NCBI RefSeq assembly: GCF_949628265.1
Contig: NC_088789.1
Coordinates: forward strand, 5,262,886-5,326,885
Reading direction: 5' to 3'
Source: Cloeon dipterum
Lineage: Eukaryota; Arthropoda; Insecta; Ephemeroptera; Baetidae
Length of the DNA stretch: 64,000 bases
The translations under genes were made by a program, and so were the position numbers. Below the pieces are notes generated by a model. It ran no database searches, was not told where the DNA came from, and saw nothing but the letters and a program-made list of their open reading frames with translations. The stretch's first letter is position 1. The number at the start of each line of letters is the position of its first letter. Below, piece after piece: positions 38,301-47,698 of the stretch.

Positions 38301-39503
38301 GCAACCATACTTCCGCTCGCGCCAACCGCGGCTAATTCTCACGACTAATTGTGATTAAAATAATTTCCTACCTCCGAAATATTCGACGCAGTACTGCGAA
38401 AAGTGGACAGGCTCGTTCGCAGCCATCTCGCTCTCGTAAAAAAATTGCAGCAGGCCCGTCGGCAGCAGGGTGAAGTTGTCCTCAGGCTCGACGCGCGGAT
38501 CCAGCTTGTACTTGCCGTTGTTGCAATTTTGGTGCCCGGTCAGGAAGAAGACGTCCTCCTTTTTCCCGACCAGGGGCAACTTTTCTTTAAAGATATTCTC
38601 ATGGAACTTGTCATTGCCACCCTCGACGCACTCGGTCACCTCCTTGATGTGGTGGTCCAGCGGGCAGCATTTGCGTACGCAGCTTTTCACCCTGCAGACG
38701 CAACCACGAACGGTGGCGTTGCCCTCGCGAAAGTACAAGTCAGGGCTGAACCGGATGCTGCGCTCCTCGTCTAACAACGTCTTGTTCGGGAAGATCTGAA
38801 ACCGTGTGATGTGGATCGACTCCTCCATCGGACACGGACGGTCATCTTTAGCTTTGCCGGCTCTGGAAAAAAATATTTCCCGTGTAAATTTAAAAGAAGA
38901 TGAGGTAGCTGGTGCAATTAGTTTAAATCTGAATCGTCATCTCAAAACTTGCTGGCTTAAGTTAATCCAAAATTGAAAGCATATCAATTCTGTGGAATGA
39001 CTAGGCAAATGACCAAAGGTCTCCAACTCTCTGGACAGATTTTCGCGCAACTTGCACTCTGTAAAACTGTACAATAAAAAAAGATAATTTCCATTACGGT
39101 TGCCAAGATTGTGAGAAATAAAAAAATACGAACGTCATGAGTGGCGATATACTAAGAAATGTTTTTTTATGATATAATTTAAGTCTGGATGGGCTTTAAT
39201 TTGTGAATTATTCGGATGACACGCCTCGTCATTTTCAGAGAAATGTTATTTGGTTTAAAAAGCAAAGTAAATGCAAAATAAAAGCGTTGACTTTGTATTA
39301 TAAATAAAATCATTTGAGCAGAGAGACCAAACGCCCAAATCATGGAGTAAGTAATATTGAGATGTGCTGCAATTTCACAAATATTTGGAATATAAACATA
39401 ATTCCAGTGTTCTAGGGAAATTTTAAAATAGCCGTGCTTACGCTGAATTGAGGAAAACGGCCAGCAGTAACAGTAGCAATGCTACATTTGGATTTGCAAG
39501 CAT
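32375..39503 (-). CDS. mthl: Methuselah-like secretin-class GPCR
   Basis: Seven coding exons join in phase to 518 aa: 39503-39442, 38862-38372, 35907-35632, 34686-34608, 34044-33848, 33782-33620, 32663-32375. The first exon encodes a signal peptide (MLANPNVALLLLLLAVFLNS). The ectodomain (about 21-200) has ten cysteines, the number expected for the five disulfides of the methuselah ectodomain, with the typical GCVCRVKSCVRKCCPLDH. Seven membrane segments follow: near YSVGMLLSSVFMLLTLAVYA, CHVGCLLSAYISLSIV, FAFFWLNIMCFDI-like FSSAFFWLNIMCFDICWMF, LIIYSSYAWGCPLFLLIICI, LAIILYFFGPISVLMIMN, LYLKLFVVMGLTWILEVV and VTDVCNTLQGLAIFLIFVWK. The short cytoplasmic tail starts KPKVRRLLRERM. Methuselah receptors act at the plasma membrane; the fly founder affects lifespan and stress resistance. 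Which paralogue this is and its ligand are unknown. Confidence 0.93.
32664..33619 (-). other. Methuselah-like gene, last intron (956 bp)
   Basis: Very AT-rich intron between the exon ending DKQK and the exon for TM6-TM7; ends GTAAGC and gttccag on the coding strand. No other feature seen. Confidence 0.6.
34045..35631 (-). other. Two methuselah-like introns flanking the TM3 exon
   Basis: Introns of 945 bp (34687-35631) and 563 bp (34045-34607) surround the 79-bp exon for TM3 at 34608-34686. That exon is too short to stand out as an open frame but is needed for phase and for the FFWLNIMCFDI signature. No nested gene was seen. Confidence 0.6.
35908..38371 (-). other. Methuselah-like intron 2 (2.46 kb)
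   Basis: Separates the main ectodomain exon from the TM1-TM2 exon. It holds a GC-richer island at about 36170-36440 with a 142-codon frame on the + strand that I do not trust, and a run of ten C at 37038-37047. The rest is AT-rich. Confidence 0.55.
38863..39441 (-). other. Methuselah-like intron 1 (579 bp)
   Basis: Lies between the signal-peptide exon and the ectodomain exon; GTAAGC donor and tttccag acceptor on the coding strand. AT-rich, nothing else seen. Confidence 0.6.
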
Positions 39504-39562
39504 TGCGATGCCTCAAATTGCACACTAATCGTGAGTCACATTTCACTTCGTTCGTAGCATCC

Positions 39563-39576
39563 GACTGACTGACTGA
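39563..39576 (-). promoter_or_regulatory. Triple initiator-like motif upstream of the methuselah-like gene
   Basis: The minus strand reads TCAGTCAGTCAGTC, three overlapping copies of the TCAGTC initiator, 60-73 bases before the start codon at 39503. The DPE match 28 bases on is only partial (AGTGA). No TATA box is evident. A cluster of start sites here is inference. Confidence 0.35.
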
Positions 39577-40618
39577 ATGGAATGATGCAGTCTTGGGACT
39601 TTTGCTGAAATGAAAACCCCACTCCCGCGGCCGCGCCAACCGCACACACATCACCTATAACGCGGCGTATCAAGGGATCGGCTTCTCGCACACTAGACGG
39701 AGCAGGCGCCCCGGCCGCGGGTGAAAGTGCTATTTATTTTTATATTTTACGCTTCTTCTCGGCGTCCAGTGACAGAGAAAAAAAAGCTCGTCGCGTGTGA
39801 CAAATGAGAAATGAGTGGAATTACAGGCCGAAAGGGGCTCTAAATCCAGCCCTCTGCGTCACTCACACCGAGCCGTCCGTTATTATCGGGTGATTATTTG
39901 ACTTCGGCGCTAGCTCTCGTAGTGTTTTGTTTATTGTTGAATCTTCGGAGACGTGCCGCATTCCTCAATCTTGACATTTACACTTAGGCAGTGAAGTCAG
40001 CGAGATCAGAGAAGAGGCTCTCGTCTTTTATTGTTGCTCAATGCTCAACCTCGCGGTTTGGAACACGCGCGCGAGCCTTTGTTAATTATGGCATTATGAG
40101 AGCATAGATTTCCATAGAAATGTGGAAATAGCGATGATGAGTCAGTTTATGTTACGCTTCCTCTACTCTCATTCATAATCTAAAGTTTGCTGAAGGAAAC
40201 GAGAAAGACAAACCACGAGCCTGATTGTTTCCTTTGGCATTATTGGAATTTACTTGGAAGAGTAGGTGTGTGATGTATAACAGGTGGCGCTGATTGCTTT
40301 GAAAATAAACAAATAAAATTTTATAGTTGTAACTGAATGCGAGTTTCAAAAAATTCATTTCTGGTATTAAAAAATTCCTTTAAACAATTAGACAATTCGA
40401 ACGTTGATTTTTGTAGCGATTTAGGCGACCAAGTGAAACAATTAATATTGGTGCACTTCAATCTAGAGACATAATTACTTATATTTTAATGTTGTGCAAA
40501 ATGGTTTAATTTTGAATTAAAATATTTACAAATATGTCTAGTTTACAGCAATTTTTTTAATTAAGTACTTTTTAATATGGTGCAAAATTTTCTTGATTGA
40601 TTTTTTTAGCACATAGAT

Positions 40619-40636
40619 GAGGTGAAATTGACCAGG
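40619..40636 (+). repeat. 18-bp exact copy of the start of MULE-gene exon 3
   Basis: GAGGTGAAATTGACCAGG occurs here and at 42144-42161, where it opens exon 3 of the MULE-derived gene. The preceding bases are also alike (TTTAGCACATAGAT here, TTTGCACAGA there), so the similarity spans a splice acceptor. Here the frame stops at once (TAA after AGG). Probably a decayed duplicate. Confidence 0.45.
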
Positions 40637-41227
40637 TAAAAACAGACTAAGATGATGAAATGATGAATGTACCGAAATTGGCTTTTCTTTTGAAAGCGGG
40701 AGGGGCGAGCGATGTTTAAGTTTAACGTAGTTTTCACTCCCTCAGCGCACGAATTGTCCTAATTTCGGTACATCGCGTGGTACTTGATTTACGGGCCCGT
40801 CCGCCTGGTCATGGCGCCTCTCTTTTTGTCAGTGGCAGGCTAAAGAGTGTCACGACAGTGACCGAAGTTATATTTAAGATGGTTAATTTATTCATGTTTT
40901 TGCTCTTTTTAGTTGAAAACAATTTAATTTATTATACGTGTTAATTGTTAACATTGGTGTAAGTTTTATCTTAATTTCTGATTTTTTATTATGATTTTTG
41001 ATAGGTGCACTTTGGAAAAAATATTTTAATTGAAGTGCAAAATTGGAACTTTAAAAGTTTTCAGATTTCTCAATTGAAATAAAATGTTTTCATAATGGTG
41101 TCAATCCTATTCATTTTAAAGTTTGTTTTTTAATACTTCCTTTCTGCGTGAAATCTTGGTTTGCTCCGACGCCCCCTTGCCTTGACTCTCCAGTCAAATG
41201 CCGCCAAAAATTTTGAAGCTATAATCT

Positions 41228-41261
41228 CATTGGCTGAGCATTATACGTGGGGATCACGTGA
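41228..41261 (+). promoter_or_regulatory. CCAAT-type box and E-box upstream of the MULE-derived gene
   Basis: ATTGGCT (41230-41236 region; reverse complement AGCCAAT) is followed by the palindromic TCACGTGA at 41254-41261, about 280 bases before the start codon. CACGTG is bound by bHLH-zip factors of the Myc/Max, USF and MITF/TFE groups. The same octamer lies upstream of TRMT5 at 48333-48340. Function is inferred. Confidence 0.35.
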
Positions 41262-41536
41262 CCTAAACAACAAAATCTGCTTGGGAATGCTTTAGAAGTG
41301 TTATTTTAATTCTCTTTTTTAAATTGTAATGTTATCTACATTAAATCATAAGAGAATGTAAATTTCTTGTGATGGGTTCAACCCTTTATTTGCGGCTGCA
41401 CACGCTCATTTGATTTTTATAATTGCCTATCTGGTAAATTAAAAAGGACAAAACAAACTTTTCGACCTGCCACTGTAAGTTGAAAACACATAAAACGTTT
41501 TGGTAAATTCTTAACTTGTGTACAGATTTTAGAATC

Positions 41537-44500
41537 ATGTCAGACGCAGACGAGGCGATGGAGGAAGAGGCATCCGCCAGCGTTTTCCATCTAAACGTGT
41601 CTCAAGGACAGGGCGACGAGGCAGAAGAAGCCAATGACCTGAGCAACTTGATGATTAAAATCGGTGAAAAGTTCTGTAGCTTCGAGCACTACAAAACTCG
41701 AATCAAGGAGCACGAGCGGGTGACGAGAACGCGGTTCTCGCTGATGGACTCGAAGCTACTCACCTGGTTCAGCAAACCTGGCAAAAATCCTCAAAAGGTC
41801 GCTCACGCCAATCCTGAGATCAAGTACTTCTCGCTCACGGCTTGCTGCGTCCGAGGAAAGAATAATAGGAGGACCATCCCAGACAAGGATAGGCTCAGAA
41901 ACAAGCTGTAAATATCAATATTTTTAAATAGTTCTCGTTCATTCATTAACCAGGAATTTTCAAGATCGATGAAACTTGGCTGTCCTGCATTGTTTCACAT
42001 CAAAATGACTCCAGACGGCCAGAGCTTGCAGGTGATGAGAATGGTGCGAGAGCATAATCACCCTGTGGGCCAAGAGTAAGGCTAATCATAAGTTAATAGT
42101 TTCCCAAACCCCTGATTATGTTTGTTTTGTTTGTTTGCACAGAGAGGTGAAATTGACCAGGCAGAAAGCGATGAAGATGAAGGTCGTCGTTCACGAGGGC
42201 TTCATTTATCGCAGGACAACGCCGAAAGGCGGTGAAGCTGTTCTCAAATGCCAGACCGTAAAGTGCAAAGGGCAGGCGATCGAGGATAAAGACGACAATG
42301 TGATCATCGTCGTCGCGCACAATCATGACTCCACTGAGGAGTCCCAAAAGATGAACGACTGCTTGAAGAAAATGGAGGAGCGGGCCATCAGCGAGGCTAT
42401 CCCTGTCGAACAAATATTTGCTGAAGAGGCAGAGAAGTGTGTTGAATTAGAATTACTTCACAAGCTTCACAAAAACTATTGTGATTTTAATAGTGAAAAT
42501 TTAATTGGGAGAAGCCTTCATTTAGACCAAAATGTCTATCACTTAAAAATCATGTAACAATTTAATGCAATTGGAAGTAACGAATATTTTCATCTTCGTC
42601 ATTGCCACAAGAACAGTCTGCGATTCGTGCAATTTCAGTGCTTGTAAATACAAATTAATTGGAAATTCGGATTAATATGCCATTTTTGTAAGTTTTGGTC
42701 TGAAAAAGCTTTTCAAATAAATTGAAACCTGAACAAATTTTTGTGAAAATATATTAGAACAAATTTTAGGCCAAAAAATAGCCATAACAATATTTTAGAT
42801 CAATTTAGTTATTAACATGTAAAAATTTCCTGATTGCAGAAATCCTGATGTAATCACCAGAAAGAGTGAAGGATTTCTGGTCAAAACCTTGTCAAAGAAG
42901 AGGTTGCAGACAGAACCAGAAGTTCCAGAAAGTCTGCTAAGTCTGAGCAATCTGCTTGTGAGTGACCAGTATAGGCACAGGTATGGCTGCAACCTGGAGG
43001 AGTTCCCAAGGGAGCTATTCATAGGGTGCATCAAGGCCAAGGGCAGCGAGGTTGCCGCTATCTTTGCCTCGCTTTTCCTCTGCGAAAGGTTCAACGGGCC
43101 CGTGGACGAAATGCACATTGACTGTAGTTTCAACGTAATTGTTAAATTTTTTTCTGGAAATACACAAGAACTAATCAAACTTTGTTAGGATTTGCCATCT
43201 GTACCTGATGACATGAAGTACATTTTAAGCATTCATTTTGTCAAAAAGAAAATGGTAACTAAGTTTCAAACGCACTTTGGGTGATTTACAATTTTGTCAC
43301 TCTCCTCAGTTCTATCCCTCGGTCTTTGCGTTCACCTCGAGTCGGTCATCATCGATGATAAAAGGGCTTCTCATGTACCTGAAGGAAGAGGTGATGCAGA
43401 ACACAGCGCCAGACATGATCTATGTCGACTTGAAGTGGCAAATTAACTCTGTGCTGTCTGAACAGTTTCCAGGCTCAATTATTGAGCACTCCTATATTTA
43501 TTTCACTAAGGTAAGCGCTTTCCAAACCTGGCCCACAGAAATATTCAGTGGTTGAAAATCCCTGCAAGATAAACACAAATGCAGAGGGTTTTTTGCAAGC
43601 GACGATATTGACAATAGCAAGAATAAACAAACAAGAATAAATTGCCTGTAGTAATTGTAAAAATAATGTAAGTAGTGTGTTCTGACATCATATATCCTTT
43701 CTTATTAAAATTTTTAATTCCAATTAATGGACCCCTAATGCAGACAAAAAATGTGTCGAGGTTTAGACATTTCTGAAGTATCGGTAACATATTTCATTGG
43801 TGAACAGTTGTTTCATTCTTAGTTTTGATCAAATAATTTCGTTTTTAACACAATTCCTGCTTACATCATGATCTTGACTGATAGAAAGACAAAAATGATT
43901 TTTTTTCTTTTCGTTGCTGCTGTAAACTAAATTGGCTGTGCTTCATTGTGCAAAAAATATTTTAATCCCTACAGGACATCTGGAGCCAAGCCCACGAAAT
44001 CGGCCTGATGGGCCTGCAGGAGCAGGAATATGTCATCTTCTGGATCCAGCAGCTAATTTGCCTACCGTTCCTGCCAGCGGACCAAATGCTGCTGGCGCTC
44101 CTTGAGTTTGAGAAAAGCTTGCCCGACGAGATGGTGTGCTCGCCAGTGATGGTGCTGCTCATCCGCTACATACAGGAAACGTGGCTGGACACGTTCGGTG
44201 ACCAGAATCTTAGTACGCACGAAAATCACGGCCGCAGCAACTTGCTCGTCAACCAGTTCCACAAGAAAATCATCGCAGCCCTGAAAATCGCCAAAGAACC
44301 AACTGTCTGGACTATAATAAGTAAGCAAAAGTGATGTTTTAATTTTTGTTATTTTTTCATGTAGTTATTTATCTTATAAATTTATTTAAATCCATATTAT
44401 ATCCGCAAATGAGTTAGTGGAATATTAACCTGGGCTGGCAGTATATTTTTAAAGTGAAATCGCAAAAATGAGATTTTTTTCAAGATAGTACGGCCAGGAA

Positions 44501-44951
44501 ATTTAAATATTATTCTAAAATTTATCCAATTTAACAGAAATGAGAGACGCTGTTTTATAATAATAAAAAAAAAACATCCAAAACTAAGTCCCATAAGTTG
44601 ATAAGTCATATTGGTGCGGGATTTAATTTTGATCTTTCCCTCGCAGAGTGCCTTCAGACAGTGGAGAGAGACAGCTGCAAGTGCTACACAAACGAGATCA
44701 GCAACATTCCAATTAACTCGAACACCCTTTTGTTCATGTGTCAAATGGCCTATGATGAGAGAGTGAAGAAAATTGAACATGAAGTGCTAACTGAAAAGAT
44801 TGACGCGTTGAGTGCTCTCGAACCTTTGTCCAAGCGGCCAGTGATTCATGGCCTGACGCCTGAAGAGACCATATCTTTCACAGATGCCTGCAGAATTCAG
44901 ATTGAAGAAGTTGCAAATGAAGAGGTGTCAATTGACGGGAAAACGAGCTAG
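41537..44951 (+). CDS. Domesticated MULE transposase-like protein with FAR1/FLYWCH zinc modules
   Basis: Eight exons join in phase to 662 aa: 41537-41907, 41965-42075, 42143-42436, 42840-43134, 43189-43254, 43310-43510, 43975-44320, 44647-44951. After an acidic N-terminus, a FAR1-like module (about 48-160) shows TACCVRG, LGCPALFHI and REHNHP. A FLYWCH-like module (about 165-235) shows KCQTVKCKGQAI and VVAHNHD. A MULE transposase domain (about 285-575) shows HIDCSF (Asp353), YPSVFAF, YVDLKWQ (Asp419), FPGSIIE, IWSQAHEIGL, ICLPFLP, TWLDTFGD and RSNLLVNQFHKK. In active MULEs the positions after Asp419, the C-x2-H motif and the N-x-x-E motif are conserved; here they read DLK, SYIY and LVNQ. The long intact frame despite these losses, plus seven introns, argues for a host gene. 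The 5' acceptor before the ATG implies a non-coding first exon. The first intron uses acceptor ttttcaag (57 bp), the only choice that keeps phase at a workable length. Role unknown; DNA binding is likely. Confidence 0.8.
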
Positions 44952-44954
44952 TGA

Positions 44955-44973
44955 AATAAATTTTTTTAATAAA
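44955..44973 (+). terminator. Double AATAAA after the MULE-derived gene
   Basis: AATAAA at 44955-44960 and again at 44968-44973, starting four bases after the TAG. They leave almost no 3' UTR, unless a later site is used. Confidence 0.45.
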
Positions 44974-45079
44974 CAAACTTTAAAACCTTAACGCACCTTT
45001 AATCATTGGTATAATGATGACAAAGAATTTAAGGCAATGATCGCGCATTGTAACTTGTAGATTTGTCTAATACAAACAC

Positions 45080-45316
45080 ATGACATATAGTCATGATTAC
45101 GGCCAATGTTTGTTGCAAATTAAAAAACCCATACAAACGCAATTCAGGTCAGCTAAACGCGATAAAAGTTGGAGGAAAATATTCTCATTACCAGTTCCAA
45201 AAATCAGTTCAGCTGTCCCTGAGGAGCCATCCACAAGCTTTGATGTCGACCCAGCCACGTTTTTACCATGTGATGCAGAAGTGAAAGCTGTTTTTCATGG
45301 CATACAAAATGGTTAA
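45080..45316 (+). other. Orphan 78-codon open frame between convergent genes
   Basis: The second half reads like protein (LPVPKISSAVPEEPSTSF, DVDPATFLPCDAEVKAVFHG) with ordinary codon use, but I do not recognise it. It starts 129 bases past the MULE-gene stop. An acceptor-like attcag precedes GTCAGC near 45150. It could be an alternative last exon of that gene, an exon relic, or chance. The rest of 44974-45505 shows no feature. Confidence 0.25.
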
Positions 45317-45505
45317 GGCACTACACTACGTTAGGAGCCACATCCAAAACCTTTAGCTCTGAAGGAAAACCCCTGGTTCTGGTTAACTTAAGTTTTCAGT
45401 TGGATAGAACCACGTCATATTTATTATATTGTTTTTTATTGCAACTTCTTTTTTCATATTTCACTAATATGATTTTCAATATTTCAAGTCGTATTATTAA
45501 ACATT

Positions 45506-45511
45506 TTTATT
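45506..45511 (-). terminator. Candidate poly(A) signal of TRMT5
   Basis: TTTATT on the + strand gives AATAAA on the coding strand, about 140 bases past the TRMT5 stop. Confidence 0.4.
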
Positions 45512-45651
45512 TGGTGTGCAAATGATAATGAGATGGATACCTCATTTAAAAGGGTTCAAGTTGAGTTGTATTTATCTCAAAAAGGTACCCTTTTTTCTGG
45601 GAAAATTGTTCTCTATCTTCACTTTGTACAATGTATTTATGCCACCTTCGA

Positions 45652-47676
45652 TTAGTTTTGTACACTTGGGGTGCTCTTTTCCAGACAGAGTTTCTTAACC
45701 ACAGGTTCATCATTCTCGCTGGACTTGCCACTGCCAACCTCGGAATTCTCGGATGAATCATTCGTGTCCACAGGTTCATCCGAAATTGATTGGTTTTGCA
45801 CATTTGGAGAGCTCCCTTCCAGATCCCCAGGTTCATCATTCTCAGAGATCTTGTCACTGCCACCCTCCGAACTCTCAGACGAATCACTTATGTCCACAGG
45901 TTCGTCTGAAAGTGATACGTTATGCACATTTGGAGAGCTCCCTTCCAGGCAATCACCAGGTTCATCATTCTCAGAGGACTTGTCACTGCCACCCTCCGAA
46001 CTCTCGGACAAATCACTACTGTCCACAGGTTCATCTGAAAGTGATTCGTTTTTCACATTTGGAGAGCTCCCTTCTAGATCCCCAGGTTCATCATTCTCAG
46101 AGGACTTGTCACTGCCACCCTCCGAACTCTCGGACGAATCACTACTGTCCACAGGTTCGTCCAAAAGTGATTCGTTATGCACATTTGGAGAGCTCCCTTC
46201 CTGACAGTCATCAGGTTCATCATTCTCAGAGAACTTGTCACTGCCACCCTCGGAACTCTTGGACGAATCACTAATGTCCACAGTTGTGTCAGTCAGTGAT
46301 TCGTTTTGCACATTTGGAGTACCCTGACAGAGTTTCTTTACTACAAACTCGTTATTCTCATCAGAATTTTCCCCGCCATTCTCATTATTAACACTCTCTG
46401 TGGACTCAATTGTATTAAAAGATTCATCAGATGCGGCGTTGCAAATAATGTTTAGGGGATATTCGAAAGTCAGTCTAACCATAAACTTACTCGGCGACAC
46501 TTTCCGCACCAGTTTGGTTTCTATTAAGTCTTCTTTCAGTTGGAATCCGAGGCCTTTTTCCACCAACTCAAGGGCGAGTTTTTCCGGCTCAAAATAATTG
46601 GCAAAGCAGTAGACGTGGAACGTGATGGGCACAGGATGTAAGGTGTATATGCACGAGGAGTCCAGGAGACCCTTGAAGGCATTCAGGAAGGTTGTGGCGA
46701 TCAATGGAAGGTTCATGATGATGTGCAATCTAGTGTTCGGGTCGATGTCAGCTGCGAACAGCTCATCAAGGTCTTTCTTGATCACGGTCTGGATGAATTC
46801 CCGGCCATCCATGTTGAAGCATTCGACACTACCATTATTTTTGGTGACCTTGTTCTCTTTGACATTGACCTGGAGCCACTTGTAAGACTCTGGATTGAGG
46901 TCGTTGGCGAGCACGCGAGCTCCCCTAATGGCTGCTGGAATAGCGAATGGTCCGACGCCGGCAAACACGTCGTACACGACGTCATTTTTTGAAATCATGT
47001 CGACGACTCTGAAGTGCTCAGTCGACAGCCTCGAGTTCCAGTAGACCTTGCCAAAGTCAAGGTGGAAGATGCAGTTGTTCTCCTTGACGCTGGACACGAG
47101 GTTATCTTCGCCAGCCAGCACCTCCATGGTGAAGTTGCGGTACGTGTTGTCGATGGGGTCCGACTTGTTGACCACGGTGGTCACGCCGTTCACCTTGTCG
47201 AGCAGCACTTGGCCAATCAGATCCTTGTAAGGCAACAGGTGCTCGTGCAGGTTGAGGTGCAGAATATGACCGATGACCGTGAAGGCCTTAGTGCCGTCCT
47301 CGTCCTCAGGTAGCACAGCTTGCAGGATCTGCTCACTGCGCCAGTTGTTGTAGCCAACCTCGATTTCCGTTGTCTCGAACTTGGCATCCAGCTTTTCCAG
47401 CGTCTCCTGGTCCGCTTCCTTCAGGTCACACAACGTCTGGATCATATCTGGGCTGAGCAGTACCTTCTTGAACGTACTATCGGACCCGTTGACAACAGAC
47501 GACATCTTCTCAAGCTTCAGCAGGTACGGTTTGATGGTCTTCCTCACCTTGTTCATATCGTTTGCGGGGATGATCAAGCACGGCACCGTCACACTCTTGG
47601 TAAACGCTGCCCTGTCTAGCACTTGCATACCCCGGACACCCGTTGGCGGTTTTAGTGGTGATGCTGCGGTTGACAT
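45652..47676 (-). CDS. TRMT5: tRNA (guanine37-N1)-methyltransferase TRMT5/Trm5
   Basis: One coding exon of 674 aa from the ATG at 47676-47674; the frame extends 12 bases further to a GTG, but that is not a start. TRMT5 transfers methyl from S-adenosylmethionine to N1 of G37 next to the anticodon, in nucleus/cytosol and mitochondria, and so limits frameshifting. Family marks are PPTGVRGMQVLDRAAF near the N-terminus, IGHILHLNLHEHLLPYK, TYRNFTMEVLAGE, FGKVYWNSRLSTEH, the SAM-binding VYDVFAGVGPFAIPAA and ANDLNPESYKWL, and the catalytic MNLP. The core ends near residue 425. The remaining 250 residues, absent from human TRMT5 (509 aa), are acidic and Ser-rich and consist mostly of five tandem units. 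A good acceptor (tttttcag, exon edge 47698) lies 22 bases before the ATG and the frame stays open up to it, so an upstream exon, perhaps with a mitochondrial presequence, is possible. Confidence 0.94.
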   Translation of the reverse strand: MSTAASPLKPPTGVRGMQVLDRAAFTKSVTVPCLIIPANDMNKVRKTIKPYLLKLEKMSSVVNGSDSTFKKVLLSPDMIQTLCDLKEADQETLEKLDAKFETTEIEVGYNNWRSEQILQAVLPEDEDGTKAFTVIGHILHLNLHEHLLPYKDLIGQVLLDKVNGVTTVVNKSDPIDNTYRNFTMEVLAGEDNLVSSVKENNCIFHLDFGKVYWNSRLSTEHFRVVDMISKNDVVYDVFAGVGPFAIPAAIRGARVLANDLNPESYKWLQVNVKENKVTKNNGSVECFNMDGREFIQTVIKKDLDELFAADIDPNTRLHIIMNLPLIATTFLNAFKGLLDSSCIYTLHPVPITFHVYCFANYFEPEKLALELVEKGLGFQLKEDLIETKLVRKVSPSKFMVRLTFEYPLNIICNAASDESFNTIESTESVNNENGGENSDENNEFVVKKLCQGTPNVQNESLTDTTVDISDSSKSSEGGSDKFSENDEPDDCQEGSSPNVHNESLLDEPVDSSDSSESSEGGSDKSSENDEPGDLEGSSPNVKNESLSDEPVDSSDLSESSEGGSDKSSENDEPGDCLEGSSPNVHNVSLSDEPVDISDSSESSEGGSDKISENDEPGDLEGSSPNVQNQSISDEPVDTNDSSENSEVGSGKSSENDEPVVKKLCLEKSTPSVQN
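45684..46343 (-). repeat. Five-unit in-frame coding tandem repeat (126/129/126/129/132 bp)
   Basis: On the + strand, units start with CAGGTTCATCATTCTC-like sequence at 45702, 45828, 45957, 46083 and 46212, with a diverged copy at 46344. All spacings are multiples of three. Each encodes about 42-44 residues of the pattern SDEPVDSSDSSESSEGGSDK, SSENDEP, then GDLEGSSPN or GDCLEGSSPN. The two unit lengths alternate, which suggests duplication of a dimer. The frame CAGAGTTTCTT (encoding VVKKLC) occurs at both ends of the array (45686 and 46328) but not inside it. Confidence 0.9.
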
Positions 47677-47698
47677 TTTTAGCAGCACGGGCAGCAGG

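Larger units (their letters stand above)
39577..41536. other. Intergenic DNA between divergent genes
   Basis: Lies between the methuselah-like gene (-) and the MULE-derived gene (+). It contains a CpG-rich patch at about 39620-39730, an 18-bp copy of MULE-gene exon 3 at 40619-40636, and a CCAAT-type box plus a TCACGTGA palindrome at 41228-41261. The last bases, tgtgtacag before 41526, look like an acceptor, so the MULE-derived gene probably has an upstream non-coding first exon in this stretch. No coding gene seen. Confidence 0.5.

Noticed and set aside
38403-38774. 123-codon frame on the + strand opposite the receptor ectodomain exon
   Set aside because: Shadow of the real exon, which has the signal peptide partner, ten cysteines and matching phases.
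41908-41954. Other acceptors for intron 1 of the MULE-derived gene
   Set aside because: The acceptor at accag gives a stop within seven codons, and aaatag would make a 24-nt intron; only ttttcaag (57 nt) works in phase.
45671-46204. 177-codon frame on the + strand opposite the TRMT5 tail, and a second one at 45753-46274
   Set aside because: They are antisense shadows: a tandem repeat whose unit length divides by three keeps every frame without a stop open throughout.
47677-47688. TRMT5 start at an upstream GTG
   Set aside because: The codon is GTG, not ATG, and the ATG at 47676 fits the family start; the upstream bases more likely belong to a 5' UTR or an earlier exon.
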